A stretch of 64,000 bases of DNA from assembly GCF_024753285.1 (NCBI RefSeq), contig NZ_JANUGW010000004.1:62001-126000 (forward strand), written 5' to 3'. Made by a program: the position numbers and the translations under genes. This DNA is from Massilia pinisoli (GTDB lineage Bacteria; Pseudomonadota; Gammaproteobacteria; Burkholderiales; Burkholderiaceae_D). Under the pieces are notes generated by a model. That model saw only the letters and a program-made list of their open reading frames with translations. It ran no database searches and was not told where the DNA came from. Positions 8,685-17,530 of the stretch are shown piece after piece; position 1 is the stretch's first letter, and every line of letters begins with the position of its first letter.

Positions 8685-11600
8685 TTATTGACGCGTATCC
8701 ACCTGGATCAGCGGCTCGTCGACGGGCGGCGGCGCTGCCTTGCGCGTGCGGCGCGGACGTGCCGGCTGCTCAACCTGTGCGGCCGCTTCCTGGGCGGCCC
8801 GCAGCTTTTCCGGATCCGTCGATGCCAGCGTCAGGCCGGCTTGTTCCAGCAGCTCGTTCAGGTCGGCAGGAGCGGCGGTCACCGGAGCCGAAGCAACGGA
8901 GGGCTGCTCGGCATCGACCGGCGCGGCAACAGGGGCCGGAGCGGGTGCCGCAGCGGGTGCCGGCGCGGCGACCGGGGCAGGCGCTTCGACCGGCGCCGAG
9001 ACCGCAACCGGAGCCGCAGCGGGTGCCGCTGCCGGCACGGTGGTTTCGACTGGCTGCGCCGCGACATCGTGCGCAGCCTTGCGGGCGACCGCGTCGGCGA
9101 CGGATTCCGTGGTCGGGAACGGCCACGGCGTCTGGACGGCGGCGTCAGCCTCGACGGCCGGCGCGGTTTGCACGACCGTCTCGGTCGGCGCCGCGGCAGC
9201 AGCCTGCTCCTGCTCGGCTTTGACCTGAGCGGCCTGAGCGGCCTTGGCGCGGGCGACTTCCGCCTGCTCGGCCGCAGCCTGTTCGGCGGCCGCTTTCACG
9301 GCTGCTGCCTTGACCGATTCCGTCGTCGGGAAGGGCCACGGACCCAGCGCGACGGCCTTGGCCGGCTTGTCTTTCGTTGCCTTTGCCTCGGCATGGACCT
9401 TGGCGGCTTCCTCGTCGGCGACCGGCGTGAACGCAGGTGCGGCCTCGCCCTCGGCTACCTCGTGCTCGGCGCCCTCGATCTGGTCGCGGTCGCGGCGATT
9501 ACGGTTGCGGCCACCACGACGGCGACGGCGGCGCGGCTCGTCGCCCTGTGCATCGGTCTCGAGTTCATCCGCGTTCGGACCGGCGTTCGTCACCGGCTTG
9601 AGCGCTTCCGGGATCTCCGGTTCGCCGGCCAGGGTGACGGCCGCCTGGGCCGCCACGGCCTGGGCCGCGTTCAGCTCCTCGCTCTTCGCTTCGGCGACGG
9701 GTGCGCGCTCGGCACGCTCGCTACCTTCGCGCGGTTGACGCGGCTGGCGCGGTGCACGTTCCGGACGCTCGCCGCGCTCCGGACGTTCACCTCGTTCCGC
9801 ACGCTCGGCGCGCGGTGCCTGCGGCTGGCCGTCTGCCGTGGCGGCTGCCTGCTCGCGCGGCTCGCGGGGTTCGCGCGGTTGACGCGGCGGGCGCGGCGGA
9901 CGTGCCGGCTTGCCTTCCGCCTCGACCGGCTTGGTGCCTTCCTCGACGCCCGCGGATTTCAGTTCGCGGTCTTCGCGCTCGGCGCGGTTCTTGCCGGCGC
10001 CTGGGGCATTGCGGCCGCCGCGGCCATTGCGCTGGCCACGGGCATTGCGGTCGCCGCGTTCGCCTGCGGCCGGTGCGGCCTCAGCGGGCTTCGGCGGTGC
10101 GACGGGAGCGGGCGGCGGCGCGATCGGGGCCGGACGGGGGAAGAAGAAGTTGCGCAGCTTGGCGAAGAAACCTTCCTCGGCAACAGGCGCGACGGGGATG
10201 GCCGCCGCAGCGACCGGCGCCGGTGCCTCGACCGGCTTGGCCGGCTGGCGGTCGACCATCGGTGCCGGCTGGGCCGGGGTGATGGTCTTGACGACGGCTT
10301 CCTGGCGTGGCTTCGCTTCTTCCTTCTGGCGCTTGGCGAAGGCCATGTCGGTGTCGGCCGACTCGGCCATCGTGTAGCTGGCGGCGTCGTCGTCCAGGCG
10401 CGGATCGTCGTGCTTGATGCGCTCGAGCTTGTAGTGCGGCGTTTCCAGGTGCTTGTTCGGGACCAGGATGACGGTGATGCGGTGGCGCGTCTCGATCTTC
10501 AGGACTTCGCCGCGCTTTTCGTTCAGCAGGAAGGCGGCGACGTCGACCGGGACCTGGACGTGGATCGCGGCCGAATTCTCCTTCATCGCCTCTTCCTGGA
10601 TGATGCGCAGGACTTGCAGGGCCGACGATTCCGTATCGCGGATGTGGCCGGTGCCCGAGCAGCGCGGGCAGGTCACGTGCGAGCCTTCGGACAGGGAAGG
10701 ACGCAGGCGCTGGCGCGACAATTCCATCAGGCCGAAGCGCGAAATCTTGCCCATCTGGACGCGTGCACGGTCATGGTGCAGGGCATCCTTCAGGCGCTGT
10801 TCCACTTCGCGCTGGTTCTTGGCGACTTCCATGTCGATGAAGTCGATGACGATCAGGCCGCCCAGGTCGCGCAGGCGCAGCTGGCGGGCCACTTCGTCGG
10901 CCGCTTCGCAGTTGGTGTTGAAAGCGGTGGTCTCGATGTCCGAACCGCGGGTGGCGCGCGCCGAGTTGACGTCGATGGAGACCAGCGCTTCCGTGTGGTC
11001 GATCACGATCGCGCCGCCCGAGGGCAGCGGGACGGTACGCGAGTACGCGGTCTCGATCTGGTGTTCGATCTGGAAACGGGAGAACAGCGGCACGTCGTCC
11101 GTGTAGCGCTTCACGCGGTGCGCCATGTCGGGCATCACGTGGCTCATGAACTGCTGGGCCTGGTCGAAGATCTCGTCCGTGTCGATCAGGACTTCGCCGA
11201 TGTCAGGCTGGAAATAATCGCGGATGGCGCGGATGACCAGCGACGACTCTTGATAGATCAGGAACGGACCCGGGGCCGACTTGCCGGCGCCTTCGATCGC
11301 GCGCCACAACTGCATCAGGTAATTCAAGTCCCATTGGAGTTCTTCGACGTTGCGGCCGATGCCGGCGGTGCGGGCGATGACGGACATGCCCTGCGGCAGG
11401 TCCAGCTTGTCCATCGTCTCGCGCAGTTCCTGGCGCTCTTCCCCTTCGACACGGCGCGACACGCCGCCGCCGCGCGGGTTGTTCGGCATCAGCACGAGGT
11501 AGCGGCCCGCCAGCGAGATGAACGAGGTCAGAGCGGCGCCCTTGTTGCCGCGCTCTTCCTTCTCCACCTGGACCATGATTTCCTGGCCTTCGCGCAGGGC

Positions 11601-11873
11601 TTCCTTGATGGTGCAGTTACGGACGTCGACGCCGTCGCGGAAATACGATCGGGCAACTTCTTTGAAGGGGAGGAAGCCGTGGCGCTCTTCGCCGTAGCTG
11701 ACGAAGCAAGCTTCGAGGGAGGGTTCGATGCGGGTGATGACGCCTTTGTAGATATTCGATTTCCGCTGTTCGCGACCGGCGGTCTCGATATCGATGTCGA
11801 TCAGTTTCTGGCCGTCGACGATCGCTACGCGCAACTCTTCTTGCTGCGTAGCGTTAAACAACATACGTTTCAT
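8685..11873 (-). CDS. rne: Ribonuclease E
   Basis: A 1062-residue RNase E, the main endonuclease of mRNA decay and rRNA/tRNA processing. The catalytic half runs to about residue 480: an S1 domain (about 38-120), the catalytic aspartates D301 (in SIDVNSARA) and D344 (in VIDFIDM), and the Zn-link CPRC (C402, C405) that joins subunits. The C-terminal 550 residues are low-complexity, rich in Ala, Pro, Arg and Glu, with Arg blocks such as [14 protein letters not shown] for RNA binding, and end in [11 protein letters not shown]. The motif [10 protein letters not shown] occurs twice in this tail (see 9099-9341). The gene is followed by its own terminator and preceded by a leader of about 0.8 kb, as expected for an autoregulated rne. 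Confidence 0.96.
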   Translation of the reverse strand: MKRMLFNATQQEELRVAIVDGQKLIDIDIETAGREQRKSNIYKGVITRIEPSLEACFVSYGEERHGFLPFKEVARSYFRDGVDVRNCTIKEALREGQEIMVQVEKEERGNKGAALTSFISLAGRYLVLMPNNPRGGGVSRRVEGEERQELRETMDKLDLPQGMSVIARTAGIGRNVEELQWDLNYLMQLWRAIEGAGKSAPGPFLIYQESSLVIRAIRDYFQPDIGEVLIDTDEIFDQAQQFMSHVMPDMAHRVKRYTDDVPLFSRFQIEHQIETAYSRTVPLPSGGAIVIDHTEALVSIDVNSARATRGSDIETTAFNTNCEAADEVARQLRLRDLGGLIVIDFIDMEVAKNQREVEQRLKDALHHDRARVQMGKISRFGLMELSRQRLRPSLSEGSHVTCPRCSGTGHIRDTESSALQVLRIIQEEAMKENSAAIHVQVPVDVAAFLLNEKRGEVLKIETRHRITVILVPNKHLETPHYKLERIKHDDPRLDDDAASYTMAESADTDMAFAKRQKEEAKPRQEAVVKTITPAQPAPMVDRQPAKPVEAPAPVAAAAIPVAPVAEEGFFAKLRNFFFPRPAPIAPPPAPVAPPKPAEAAPAAGERGDRNARGQRNGRGGRNAPGAGKNRAEREDRELKSAGVEEGTKPVEAEGKPARPPRPPRQPREPREPREQAAATADGQPQAPRAERAERGERPERGERPERAPRQPRQPREGSERAERAPVAEAKSEELNAAQAVAAQAAVTLAGEPEIPEALKPVTNAGPNADELETDAQGDEPRRRRRRGGRNRNRRDRDQIEGAEHEVAEGEAAPAFTPVADEEAAKVHAEAKATKDKPAKAVALGPWPFPTTESVKAAAVKAAAEQAAAEQAEVARAKAAQAAQVKAEQEQAAAAAPTETVVQTAPAVEADAAVQTPWPFPTTESVADAVARKAAHDVAAQPVETTVPAAAPAAAPVAVSAPVEAPAPVAAPAPAAAPAPAPVAAPVDAEQPSVASAPVTAAPADLNELLEQAGLTLASTDPEKLRAAQEAAAQVEQPARPRRTRKAAPPPVDEPLIQVDTRQ
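9099..9341 (-). repeat. Duplicated [10 protein letters not shown] microdomain in the RNase E tail
   Basis: Two 30-nt direct repeats (9099-9128 and 9312-9341, about 27 of 30 identical) encode [10 protein letters not shown]. Each is followed by an Ala-rich, probably helical stretch ([11 protein letters not shown] and [11 protein letters not shown]). In an otherwise low-complexity disordered tail, this aromatic/proline motif looks like a short linear binding motif present in two copies. Confidence 0.7.
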
Positions 11874-12720
11874 TTTTATAGACTCCGCGACCCGTGGGCC
11901 GTTTCATGCCGTCTGCTGACAGAGCGGCGAAAGTACAGGGATGTACGCGGGGAGCGGAGTGTTGGCGGTGGTATGCCCGAGGTGTGGCACGGCATTGCCG
12001 GCCACAGGGCGCAGTGGCGTCGAACGTGATTGCCTTGCGCACGAACGTCCTCGCCGGCCCGGGCGGCCCGATCGGGGCGGCACAGGGGCAGGCAAGCGGT
12101 GCGACGCAGCCAGACTTTCAGTCGGCACGCAGACCGGGCAGTGAACCAGGCGAATATCAGCCTCGATTCCAGACCGTGATTGCTGCCTGTGGAACCCCGG
12201 AACCGCCGGGCCAAGCGATGCTGAAGGGAGCCGCGAACCGGTCCTTGAGGGCTGCGGTGCGTACTGCGCACCTGCATGACCTTCCCGGATCATTGTCTCC
12301 AACAACACTGCTACCGCTCACGACGGCTTCTAGGTTCTTACTTCGGGTCGGGCGAAACGGCAAGCGTTATCGACGCCATCACCCGGCGAGCCGACCCGTG
12401 GGCCGGCTTGCCGGTACTTATCCTTACAATTCCAAACAATCCAATCCTGCATCCTGTACGGCAACCCGATTGCAACTGCGGTGCAACCCAGGCTCGCACA
12501 GGAATGTGCGTACACGTCTAGAAATCCCGTGAAATCCACCGCTGCGCTTTCGCATTGTCGCTGCGATGCCGCGACACTACTGCCGCTTGCGACGGTTTCT
12601 GGGGATTCCGTTTTTTTCCATCGAATTTGCATTTTGGCGGGGCCGATGGAGACGCCCCTGTGTAAAATATCGTTTTAATTCTTACACCAGCAGAGGTTTG
12701 ACCGCCGCCTGTCGATTATA
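11874..12720 (-). promoter_or_regulatory. Long rne 5' leader and divergent rne/rluC promoter region
   Basis: No convincing gene occupies these 847 nt. A perfect minus-strand -10 hexamer TATAAT lies at 12715-12720 (rc of ATTATA), next to the rluC promoter on the other strand, although no good -35 box accompanies it. From there the rne leader would be about 830 nt. It contains a diverged repeat: CATTGTC followed by a block matching in 22 of 27 positions at 12307-12333 and 12575-12601. RNase E mRNA in enterobacteria is autoregulated through a structured leader; the same role here is an inference. Confidence 0.5.
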
Positions 12721-12724
12721 TATT
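12698..12724 (+). promoter_or_regulatory. Candidate sigma70 promoter for rluC
   Basis: TTGACC at 12698-12703 and TATATT at 12719-12724 (15-nt spacer), or TATTCA at 12721 with a 17-nt spacer. Initiation would be near 12730, which excludes the in-frame ATG at 12729 as the start of rluC and favours 12768. Confidence 0.45.
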
Positions 12725-12767
12725 CAAAATGAAGGACTTAGAGAGAATTTCTGGGAAGACAGAGCGA

Positions 12768-13790
12768 ATGACCCTGCAAAACGACGTTGTTCCCCCTTCA
12801 TCACAGACAGACAGCCGCTCCACGCCTACTGCCCAGTTTGTCACAATCACCGAGGAAGAAGCAGGCCAGCGCATCGATAACTATCTGCTGCGCGTCTGCA
12901 AGGGCGTCCCGAAAAGCCATGTTTACCGCATCCTCCGCTCCGGCGAAGTGCGCGTGAACAAAGGCCGTATCGATCAGTTGTACCGCCTGGCCGCGGGCGA
13001 CGTCGTGCGCATCCCGCCCGTGCGCATCGCCGAGCGGGCGGCCGGCGCCGCCCCCGTGCCCGGGGCCGAATTTGCCATCGTGCATGAAGACAGCCACCTG
13101 CTCGTGATCGACAAGCCGGCCGGTGTCGCCGTGCACGGCGGCTCGGGCGTGTCGTATGGTGTCATCGAACAATTGCGCGCAGCCCGGCCGGATGCCAAAT
13201 TCCTGGAGCTGGTGCACCGTCTGGACCGCGAAACGTCCGGACTGCTGTTGCTGGCAAAGAAACGTTCCGCGTTGACGAGCTTGCACGAGCAAATGCGCGA
13301 CGGCACAACCGACAAGCGTTACCTGACCCTCGTCGCCGGCGACTGGCGCAATCCGCGCCAGCACGTCAAGCTGCCGCTGCATAAATATACGACGCCGGAC
13401 GGCGAGCGCCGCGTCGTCGTGCAGGCAGGCGGCCAGGAGGCGCATACGGTATTCAACCTGCTGCGCAAGTGGACGGACTTTGCGCTGCTGGAAGCCGAAC
13501 TCAAGACGGGACGCACACACCAGATCCGCGTGCACCTGGCGTCGTCCGGCTTTCCAATCGCCGGTGACGAGAAATACGGCGATTTCGCACTCAACAAGCA
13601 GCTTCAGAAGGCAACCGACACGCGCGGCGCGCTCCGTCGGATGTTCCTGCACGCGTACCAGATCACGTTCCAGCACCCGGAGACGGGCAAGCCGCTGACC
13701 CTGAAAGCGCCATTGCCGGCGGAATGCGACCGTTTCTTGGTAAGCTTGGGGCCTGCGCAAGAAGTCAAAGCACGCAATACCAATCGATAA
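12768..13790 (+). CDS. rluC: 23S rRNA pseudouridine synthase RluC
   Basis: A 340-residue RluA-family pseudouridine synthase. An S4 RNA-binding domain (GQRIDNYLLRVCKGVPKSHV, residues about 36-95) is followed by the catalytic domain with LVHRLDRETSGLLLLAKK, whose Asp is the nucleophile, and later LKTGRTHQIRVH. RluC modifies U955, U2504 and U2580 of E. coli 23S rRNA. An in-frame ATG at 12729 would add 13 residues; 12768 was preferred because of a GGGAAG site 9 nt before it and the promoter position. It is divergent from rne, as in E. coli and many betaproteobacteria, and leads the run HAD - Rieske - sppA. Confidence 0.93.
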   Translation: MTLQNDVVPPSSQTDSRSTPTAQFVTITEEEAGQRIDNYLLRVCKGVPKSHVYRILRSGEVRVNKGRIDQLYRLAAGDVVRIPPVRIAERAAGAAPVPGAEFAIVHEDSHLLVIDKPAGVAVHGGSGVSYGVIEQLRAARPDAKFLELVHRLDRETSGLLLLAKKRSALTSLHEQMRDGTTDKRYLTLVAGDWRNPRQHVKLPLHKYTTPDGERRVVVQAGGQEAHTVFNLLRKWTDFALLEAELKTGRTHQIRVHLASSGFPIAGDEKYGDFALNKQLQKATDTRGALRRMFLHAYQITFQHPETGKPLTLKAPLPAECDRFLVSLGPAQEVKARNTNR

Positions 13791-13809
13791 CGCGCCACCG
13801 GGAACCCGG

Positions 13810-13839
13810 TCCCGCCAGCGGCAGATCCTGCCGGCGGGA
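13810..13839 (+). other. Strong hairpin between rluC and the HAD gene
   Basis: TCCCGCC (13810-13816) pairs with GGCGGGA (13833-13839), with an inner GGCAG/CTGCC helix and a small bulge. There is no T-tract, so it is not a standard terminator; it could be a processing or partial attenuation site between the two genes. Confidence 0.4.
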
Positions 13840-13891
13840 AGGGGAACTTGCAGGCGGGAATGAGGAGCCGGCGCCACGAGCGCCGCAAGAC

Positions 13892-14551
13892 ATGGCAAGA
13901 AAGCAATTCGATCTGATTGTCTTCGACTGGGACGGGACGCTGATGGACAGCACCGCCACCATCGTCAAATGTATACAGTCCGCCGCGAAGGACCTGGGCC
14001 TCGCGGTCCCCAGCGATGCCGCCGCGGCCCACGTGATCGGCCTCGGCCTGGGCGAAGCCATGCAGGTCGCGATGCCGAACATCGATCCGGCCATGTATCC
14101 GCGCATGGTGGAGCGCTATCGCTACCACTTCCTCACGAAAGACCATGAACTGGTCCTGTTCCAGGGCGTGCGGGCGATGTTGGACGAGCTTTCGCAGGAA
14201 GGCTATTTCCTGGCGGTCGCGACGGGCAAGAGCCGGGTTGGCCTGAACCGCGCTTTGAACGCGGCGGGCCTGCTGTCGACGTTCGATGCGACCCGTTGCG
14301 CGGACGAGACATTTTCCAAACCGCATCCCGCAATGTTGCAAGAATTGACAAGGGAGCTCGGCCAGGACATGCGACGTACCGTTATGATCGGCGACACGAC
14401 GCATGACTTGCTGATGGCAAACAATGCGGGCGCCGCCGGCGTCGCCGTCGAGTACGGCGCCCATCCGGTCCAGCAATTGCAGGCATGTCATCCCGTCTTT
14501 ACCGCGAAGAACGTGCCCGAACTGCACGCATGGCTGGTCGAGAACGCATGA
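13892..14551 (+). CDS. HAD-superfamily hydrolase, phosphoglycolate phosphatase-like
   Basis: A 219-residue Gph-type phosphatase. Motif I is FDWDGTLMDS (nucleophile Asp at about residue 12), a cap domain follows, the motif II region lies near residues 108-112 (AVATGKS), and motifs III/IV are KPHP and GDTTHDLLMANNAGA. The usual substrate of the closest family is 2-phosphoglycolate, but HAD substrates are hard to predict. The ATG at 13892 begins directly before the fold; the longer upstream frame crosses the hairpin region and has no family support. The stop overlaps the start of the Rieske gene (ATGA). Confidence 0.88.
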   Translation: MARKQFDLIVFDWDGTLMDSTATIVKCIQSAAKDLGLAVPSDAAAAHVIGLGLGEAMQVAMPNIDPAMYPRMVERYRYHFLTKDHELVLFQGVRAMLDELSQEGYFLAVATGKSRVGLNRALNAAGLLSTFDATRCADETFSKPHPAMLQELTRELGQDMRRTVMIGDTTHDLLMANNAGAAGVAVEYGAHPVQQLQACHPVFTAKNVPELHAWLVENA

Positions 14552-14973
14552 GCGACACCGAGGACGTCTATATCTGCGAGTCGGCGGCCGTCGAGGACGG
14601 CGGCATGGGCGTCCGTTTCCCGGTGCGGGCGTTCGGCGCCGATGCGACGGGTTTCGTCGTGCGTTACAGGGGCGCTGTCTACGCCTACCTGAACCGCTGC
14701 GCCCACGTGCCGATCGAACTGGACTGGTCCAAGGGCGAGTTCTTCGAGTCCAGCAAGCTCTACCTCATGTGTTCGACGCACGGCGCCATCTATGTGCCGG
14801 AAACGGGCGCGTGCGCAGGCGGGCCCTGCCGAGGCGGCAAGCTCCGGCCGATCGCCTTGCGCGAAACCGGCGACCGCATCTACTGGCAGCCGGACCAGTA
14901 CATCCGCCCACCGGTTCAGGACCTGACCGACAGCCGGACGGGGTCACCATCACCAGGCATTTATGAGCGATAA
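14548..14973 (+). CDS. Rieske (2Fe-2S) domain protein
   Basis: A 141-residue soluble Rieske-type protein. The 2Fe-2S ligands are visible as CAH (CxH) in NRCAHVPIEL and CSTH (CxxH) in MCSTHGAIY. No membrane anchor or catalytic partner domain is present. Similar small Rieske proteins lie between a HAD phosphatase gene and sppA in many betaproteobacteria, but their electron-transfer partner is unknown. It overlaps the HAD gene by 4 nt and sppA by 11 nt, so the three are surely cotranscribed. Confidence 0.88.
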   Translation: MSDTEDVYICESAAVEDGGMGVRFPVRAFGADATGFVVRYRGAVYAYLNRCAHVPIELDWSKGEFFESSKLYLMCSTHGAIYVPETGACAGGPCRGGKLRPIALRETGDRIYWQPDQYIRPPVQDLTDSRTGSPSPGIYER

Positions 14974-15964
14974 CAACAGGAACGATAATCCGAATGACTC
15001 TCGAGCGGCCGCGCCCGCATCCTCGAGCAACTGGGAACGCGAGACCCTGGAGCGCCTCGTCTTCGCCACCGTGCGCGAGCAGCGCGCTGCGCGCCGTTGG
15101 GGCATCTTCTTCAAGCTGTCTTTCCTTTTGCTGGCATTTTTCGCCATCTGGGCGTATTTCGACTTCAACTTCGGCAGCTCGGACATCGAGGCGCTGGGGC
15201 GCCACACGGCATTGATCGAAATCGACGGCGCCATCGAGGACGAGGGCAGCGGCGCGGCCGACACGGTGATCCCGTCGCTGAACAAGGCATTTTCCGATCC
15301 GGGTTCCGCGGCCGTCGTCCTGCGCATCAACAGCCCGGGCGGCAGCCCTGTGCAGGCCGGCATCATCGTCGACGAAATCCAGCGGCTCAAGAAGGGCTAT
15401 CCGAACAAGCCGCTGTACGTGGTCGTGGATGAAATCTGTGCGTCGGGCGGCTATTACATCGCGGCAGCCGCCGACAAGATCTATGTCAACAAGGCGAGCA
15501 TCGTCGGGTCCGTCGGCGTGCTGATGGACGGTTTCGGCTTCACGGGCTTGATGGACAAGCTCGGCGTCGAGCGCCGCCTGCTGACGGCCGGCGAGAACAA
15601 GGGTTTCCTGGATCCGTTCAGCCCGCAGTCCGACAAGCAGAAGCAGCATGCGCTGGAAATGCTCAACGAGATCCACGAGCAGTTCATCGCCGTGGTGCGC
15701 GCTGGCCGCGGCAAGCGCCTGAAGGAAACGCCGGAGATTTTCTCGGGCCTGTACTGGACCGGCGCGAAGGCCGTCGAGATGGGGCTGGCCGATGGCTTCG
15801 GTACCGTCGACACGGTCGCGCGCGACGTCGTGAAGGCCGAAGACATCATCGATTACACGGCACACGAAGGCTTGCCGGAACGGGTGCTGAAGAAATTTGG
15901 CGCGTCGGTGGGTGCCGGTGCCGTACATTCGATCTACCGGGGTGCCGTGCCCAGCTTGCGCTGA
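14963..15964 (+). CDS. sppA: S49 family signal peptide peptidase (SppA, short type)
   Basis: A 333-residue membrane-anchored serine protease. One transmembrane helix follows a charged 45-residue cytoplasmic head (residues about 47-68). The protease domain has INSPGGSPVQAG (oxyanion region), the nucleophile Ser in ICASGGYYIAAAAD, and then the stretch NKASIVGSVGV, with the general base Lys supplied by the partner subunit or the following domain as in short SppA enzymes. These proteases degrade leftover signal peptides and membrane-embedded fragments. It is the last gene of the rluC-HAD-Rieske-sppA run. Confidence 0.9.
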   Translation: MSDNNRNDNPNDSRAAAPASSSNWERETLERLVFATVREQRAARRWGIFFKLSFLLLAFFAIWAYFDFNFGSSDIEALGRHTALIEIDGAIEDEGSGAADTVIPSLNKAFSDPGSAAVVLRINSPGGSPVQAGIIVDEIQRLKKGYPNKPLYVVVDEICASGGYYIAAAADKIYVNKASIVGSVGVLMDGFGFTGLMDKLGVERRLLTAGENKGFLDPFSPQSDKQKQHALEMLNEIHEQFIAVVRAGRGKRLKETPEIFSGLYWTGAKAVEMGLADGFGTVDTVARDVVKAEDIIDYTAHEGLPERVLKKFGASVGAGAVHSIYRGAVPSLR

Positions 15965-16004
15965 GCACGGGCATCGATCGGCGTATCGGTTTCGATAATT
16001 TGGC

Positions 16005-16032
16005 TTGAAACTTACGAACGGTGGGCTATAGT
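16005..16032 (+). promoter_or_regulatory. Sigma70 promoter of candidate small RNA
   Basis: TTGAAA (16005-16010), a 16-nt spacer, and TATAGT (16027-16032). Initiation is expected near 16039. No reading frame with a ribosome site follows, but a strong terminator lies 125 nt further on. Confidence 0.65.
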
Positions 16033-16038
16033 TGGTGT

Positions 16039-16195
16039 GTAGCTGTTTCGGCGCTAACGACAAGATAACAGCCTGTTCTTGACGTTGTCGGAACCGCTTC
16101 AGACCCGCATCCGTGCGGTTTCGAGAGAATTCAATTCCTCAAGCTGGAGTCCCAATCGGGAAGGAAACGACGGCGCATGCCGTCGTTTTCATTTT
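16039..16195 (+). ncRNA. Candidate small regulatory RNA, about 155 nt
   Basis: The segment lies between a good sigma70 promoter and an intrinsic terminator and codes for no protein. Reading the sequence by eye gives four stem-loops in order: an AAGATAACA/TGTTCTT helix inside a CGACAA...TTGTCG clamp (about 16059-16090); AACCGC...GCGGTT (about 16092-16120); a GAG-GAA/TTC-CTC helix with one bulged A (about 16123-16140); and the terminator. The family is not recognised; it does not look like tmRNA, and I could not match it to 6S RNA. Confidence 0.6.
16165..16195 (+). terminator. Intrinsic terminator of the candidate sRNA
   Basis: A 10-bp stem (16165-16174 with 16179-16188) around a GCAT loop, followed by a T-rich run (TTCATTTT). 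The stop codon of the convergent hypothetical gene (16189) sits at its right foot. Confidence 0.8.
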
Positions 16196-16596
16196 GGGCG
16201 TGCGTTGCCGGCGTCGGCCGGAAGGTCGCCTGGTGCGGGGGGCGAAGCGTGCCGGCTGCCATGCACGACGTGCTTCTTGCTGAGTTCAACGCGGTTGCCG
16301 GATAGTGGCGTTGTCTCCGCGACCACGCCGTCGGCCCCGTCATGGTCGGGCTGATGAAAACCCCCGGCTTCGAGCCACGCCTGAAACTGGCGCTGCCCCT
16401 GCTCATACCACGCGGCGCGCATCGGCAACTGGTGCTCGAAACAATGTACATGCGGGATGTCGCCACCCCGCGTCCAACGCGCCAGCGCGAGCCGAGTCGG
16501 GAACAATGCCGCATATTCCTGGGCCACCTTCGATCCGCTGCTTGTGGCCGCGAACGAAGAAGGGGTGCTCTGGTTCTGTTTTTTTTCGATCTGCAC
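16189..16596 (-). CDS. Hypothetical protein, 135 residues
   Basis: No family is recognised. The case for a real gene is structural: a GTG start at 16596 with a GAGG ribosome site about 6 nt before it, GC-rich third codon positions through most of the frame, a promoter on the same strand (16708-16735), and a stop codon at the foot of a terminator hairpin. The middle (about residues 35-95) is rich in Trp, His, Phe and Gln, with QRQFQAWLEAGGFHQPDHDG, and looks like a folded domain; the ends are polar and low complexity. No signal peptide or membrane segment is visible. It is convergent with the candidate sRNA and divergent from rsuA. Confidence 0.5.
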   Translation of the reverse strand: MQIEKKQNQSTPSSFAATSSGSKVAQEYAALFPTRLALARWTRGGDIPHVHCFEHQLPMRAAWYEQGQRQFQAWLEAGGFHQPDHDGADGVVAETTPLSGNRVELSKKHVVHGSRHASPPAPGDLPADAGNARPK

Positions 16597-16707
16597 GTTT
16601 GCCTCGAGGTTGGGGTTGATCCGATGCGCCGGGTGGTGCGGCCCACCTTTAGTCCTACACTCAGTAACTGTAGGTCGATTCCTAATCAGGTTTCAGTGTA
16701 TCAACGG

Positions 16708-16735
16708 GACATAGTCAATTCTTGAGATGTGTCAA
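16708..16735 (-). promoter_or_regulatory. Candidate sigma70 promoter for the 135-residue gene
   Basis: On the minus strand, a perfect TTGACA (16730-16735), a 16-nt spacer, and TATGTC (16708-16713). It would give a leader of about 105 nt. Confidence 0.45.
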
Positions 16736-16777
16736 ACGAATTCTTGCTTCGAGTGGAAACCCCGAGTTTGCTGAACT

Positions 16778-16805
16778 TTGACGCTTGCATTCCTTCTGTT
16801 ACAGT
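16778..16805 (+). promoter_or_regulatory. Sigma70 promoter of rsuA, possibly leaderless
   Basis: TTGACG (16778-16783), a 16-nt spacer, TACAGT (16800-16805). Initiation is expected at about 16812, only 2 nt before the rsuA ATG at 16814, and there is no ribosome-binding site in front of that ATG. Confidence 0.6.
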
Positions 16806-16813
16806 CTCGCCCC

Positions 16814-17530
16814 ATGAGTAAATTATCCCTCGACCGCGTGCTCCAGTCGCAAGGCTTCGGTACGCGTAAGTACTGCCGCGCCCTCATCGAAGACGGTGAC
16901 GTGGTGATCAACGGTGAAGTCCACGACAACTACAAGACGCTGGTAGAGACGGACGGCCTTGTGCTGACCGTCTTCGATGAAGAATGGACGTACCGCGAGC
17001 ACGTCTATATCGCGTTGTACAAACCCTCGAACTTCGAGTGTTCGCGCAAGCCCAGCCATCATCCGGGCGTCCTCACCTTGTTGCCTGAACAATTTACCTG
17101 GCGCGACGTCCAGCCAGTTGGCCGGCTGGATCACGACACGACGGGGTTGTTGTTGATGTCGGACGATGGGCCGTTCATCCATGCGCAGTCGTCGCCGAAG
17201 CGGCATATCCCGAAGGTGTACCAGGCGACGACCCAGGAGCATGTGACCCAGACGCTCGTGGATCAGCTGCTGTCAGGTGTGCAATTGCATGATGAGCCGG
17301 CGCCGCTGGCGGCTCAGTCTTGCGTGCAGCGCGGGGATCATCAACTGGAGATCGTGTTGGAGCAGGGGAAGTATCACCAGGTCAAGCGCATGCTGGCGGC
17401 AGCTGGCAATCATTGCGCGGCGTTGCATCGGTCGCAGATTGGTGGGTTGACGCTGGAGGCGCTGGGGTTGAAGGAAGGGGAGTGGTGTTATTTGGAGCGG
17501 GCGCAGTTGGAGTTGCTCGTGCCTGGTTGA
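16814..17530 (+). CDS. rsuA: 16S rRNA pseudouridine(516) synthase RsuA
   Basis: A 238-residue pseudouridine synthase of the RsuA/RluB/E/F group. The N-terminal S4 domain reads LSLDRVLQSQGFGTRKYCRALI; the catalytic motif is GRLDHDTTGLLLMSDDG with the nucleophile Asp; KVYQAT and QGKYHQVKRMLAAAGN are typical of the group. The high similarity of the motif order to RsuA, rather than RluB, is judged from length and the short C-terminus. The ATG at 16814 was chosen because the upstream in-frame start lies within the promoter. Transcription probably begins within 2-3 nt of the start codon. Confidence 0.88.
   Translation: MSKLSLDRVLQSQGFGTRKYCRALIEDGDVVINGEVHDNYKTLVETDGLVLTVFDEEWTYREHVYIALYKPSNFECSRKPSHHPGVLTLLPEQFTWRDVQPVGRLDHDTTGLLLMSDDGPFIHAQSSPKRHIPKVYQATTQEHVTQTLVDQLLSGVQLHDEPAPLAAQSCVQRGDHQLEIVLEQGKYHQVKRMLAAAGNHCAALHRSQIGGLTLEALGLKEGEWCYLERAQLELLVPG

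Noticed and set aside
7992..12029. Open frame of 1345 codons on the plus strand
   Set aside because: It is antisense to rne and part of chrA; the low-complexity Arg/Gly-rich product is a shadow of GC-rich codons, and rne is a certain gene on the other strand.
16039..16195. 6S RNA or tmRNA
   Set aside because: No tRNA-like ends or tag-peptide frame for tmRNA, and no single long rod with a central bubble as in 6S RNA could be drawn by eye.
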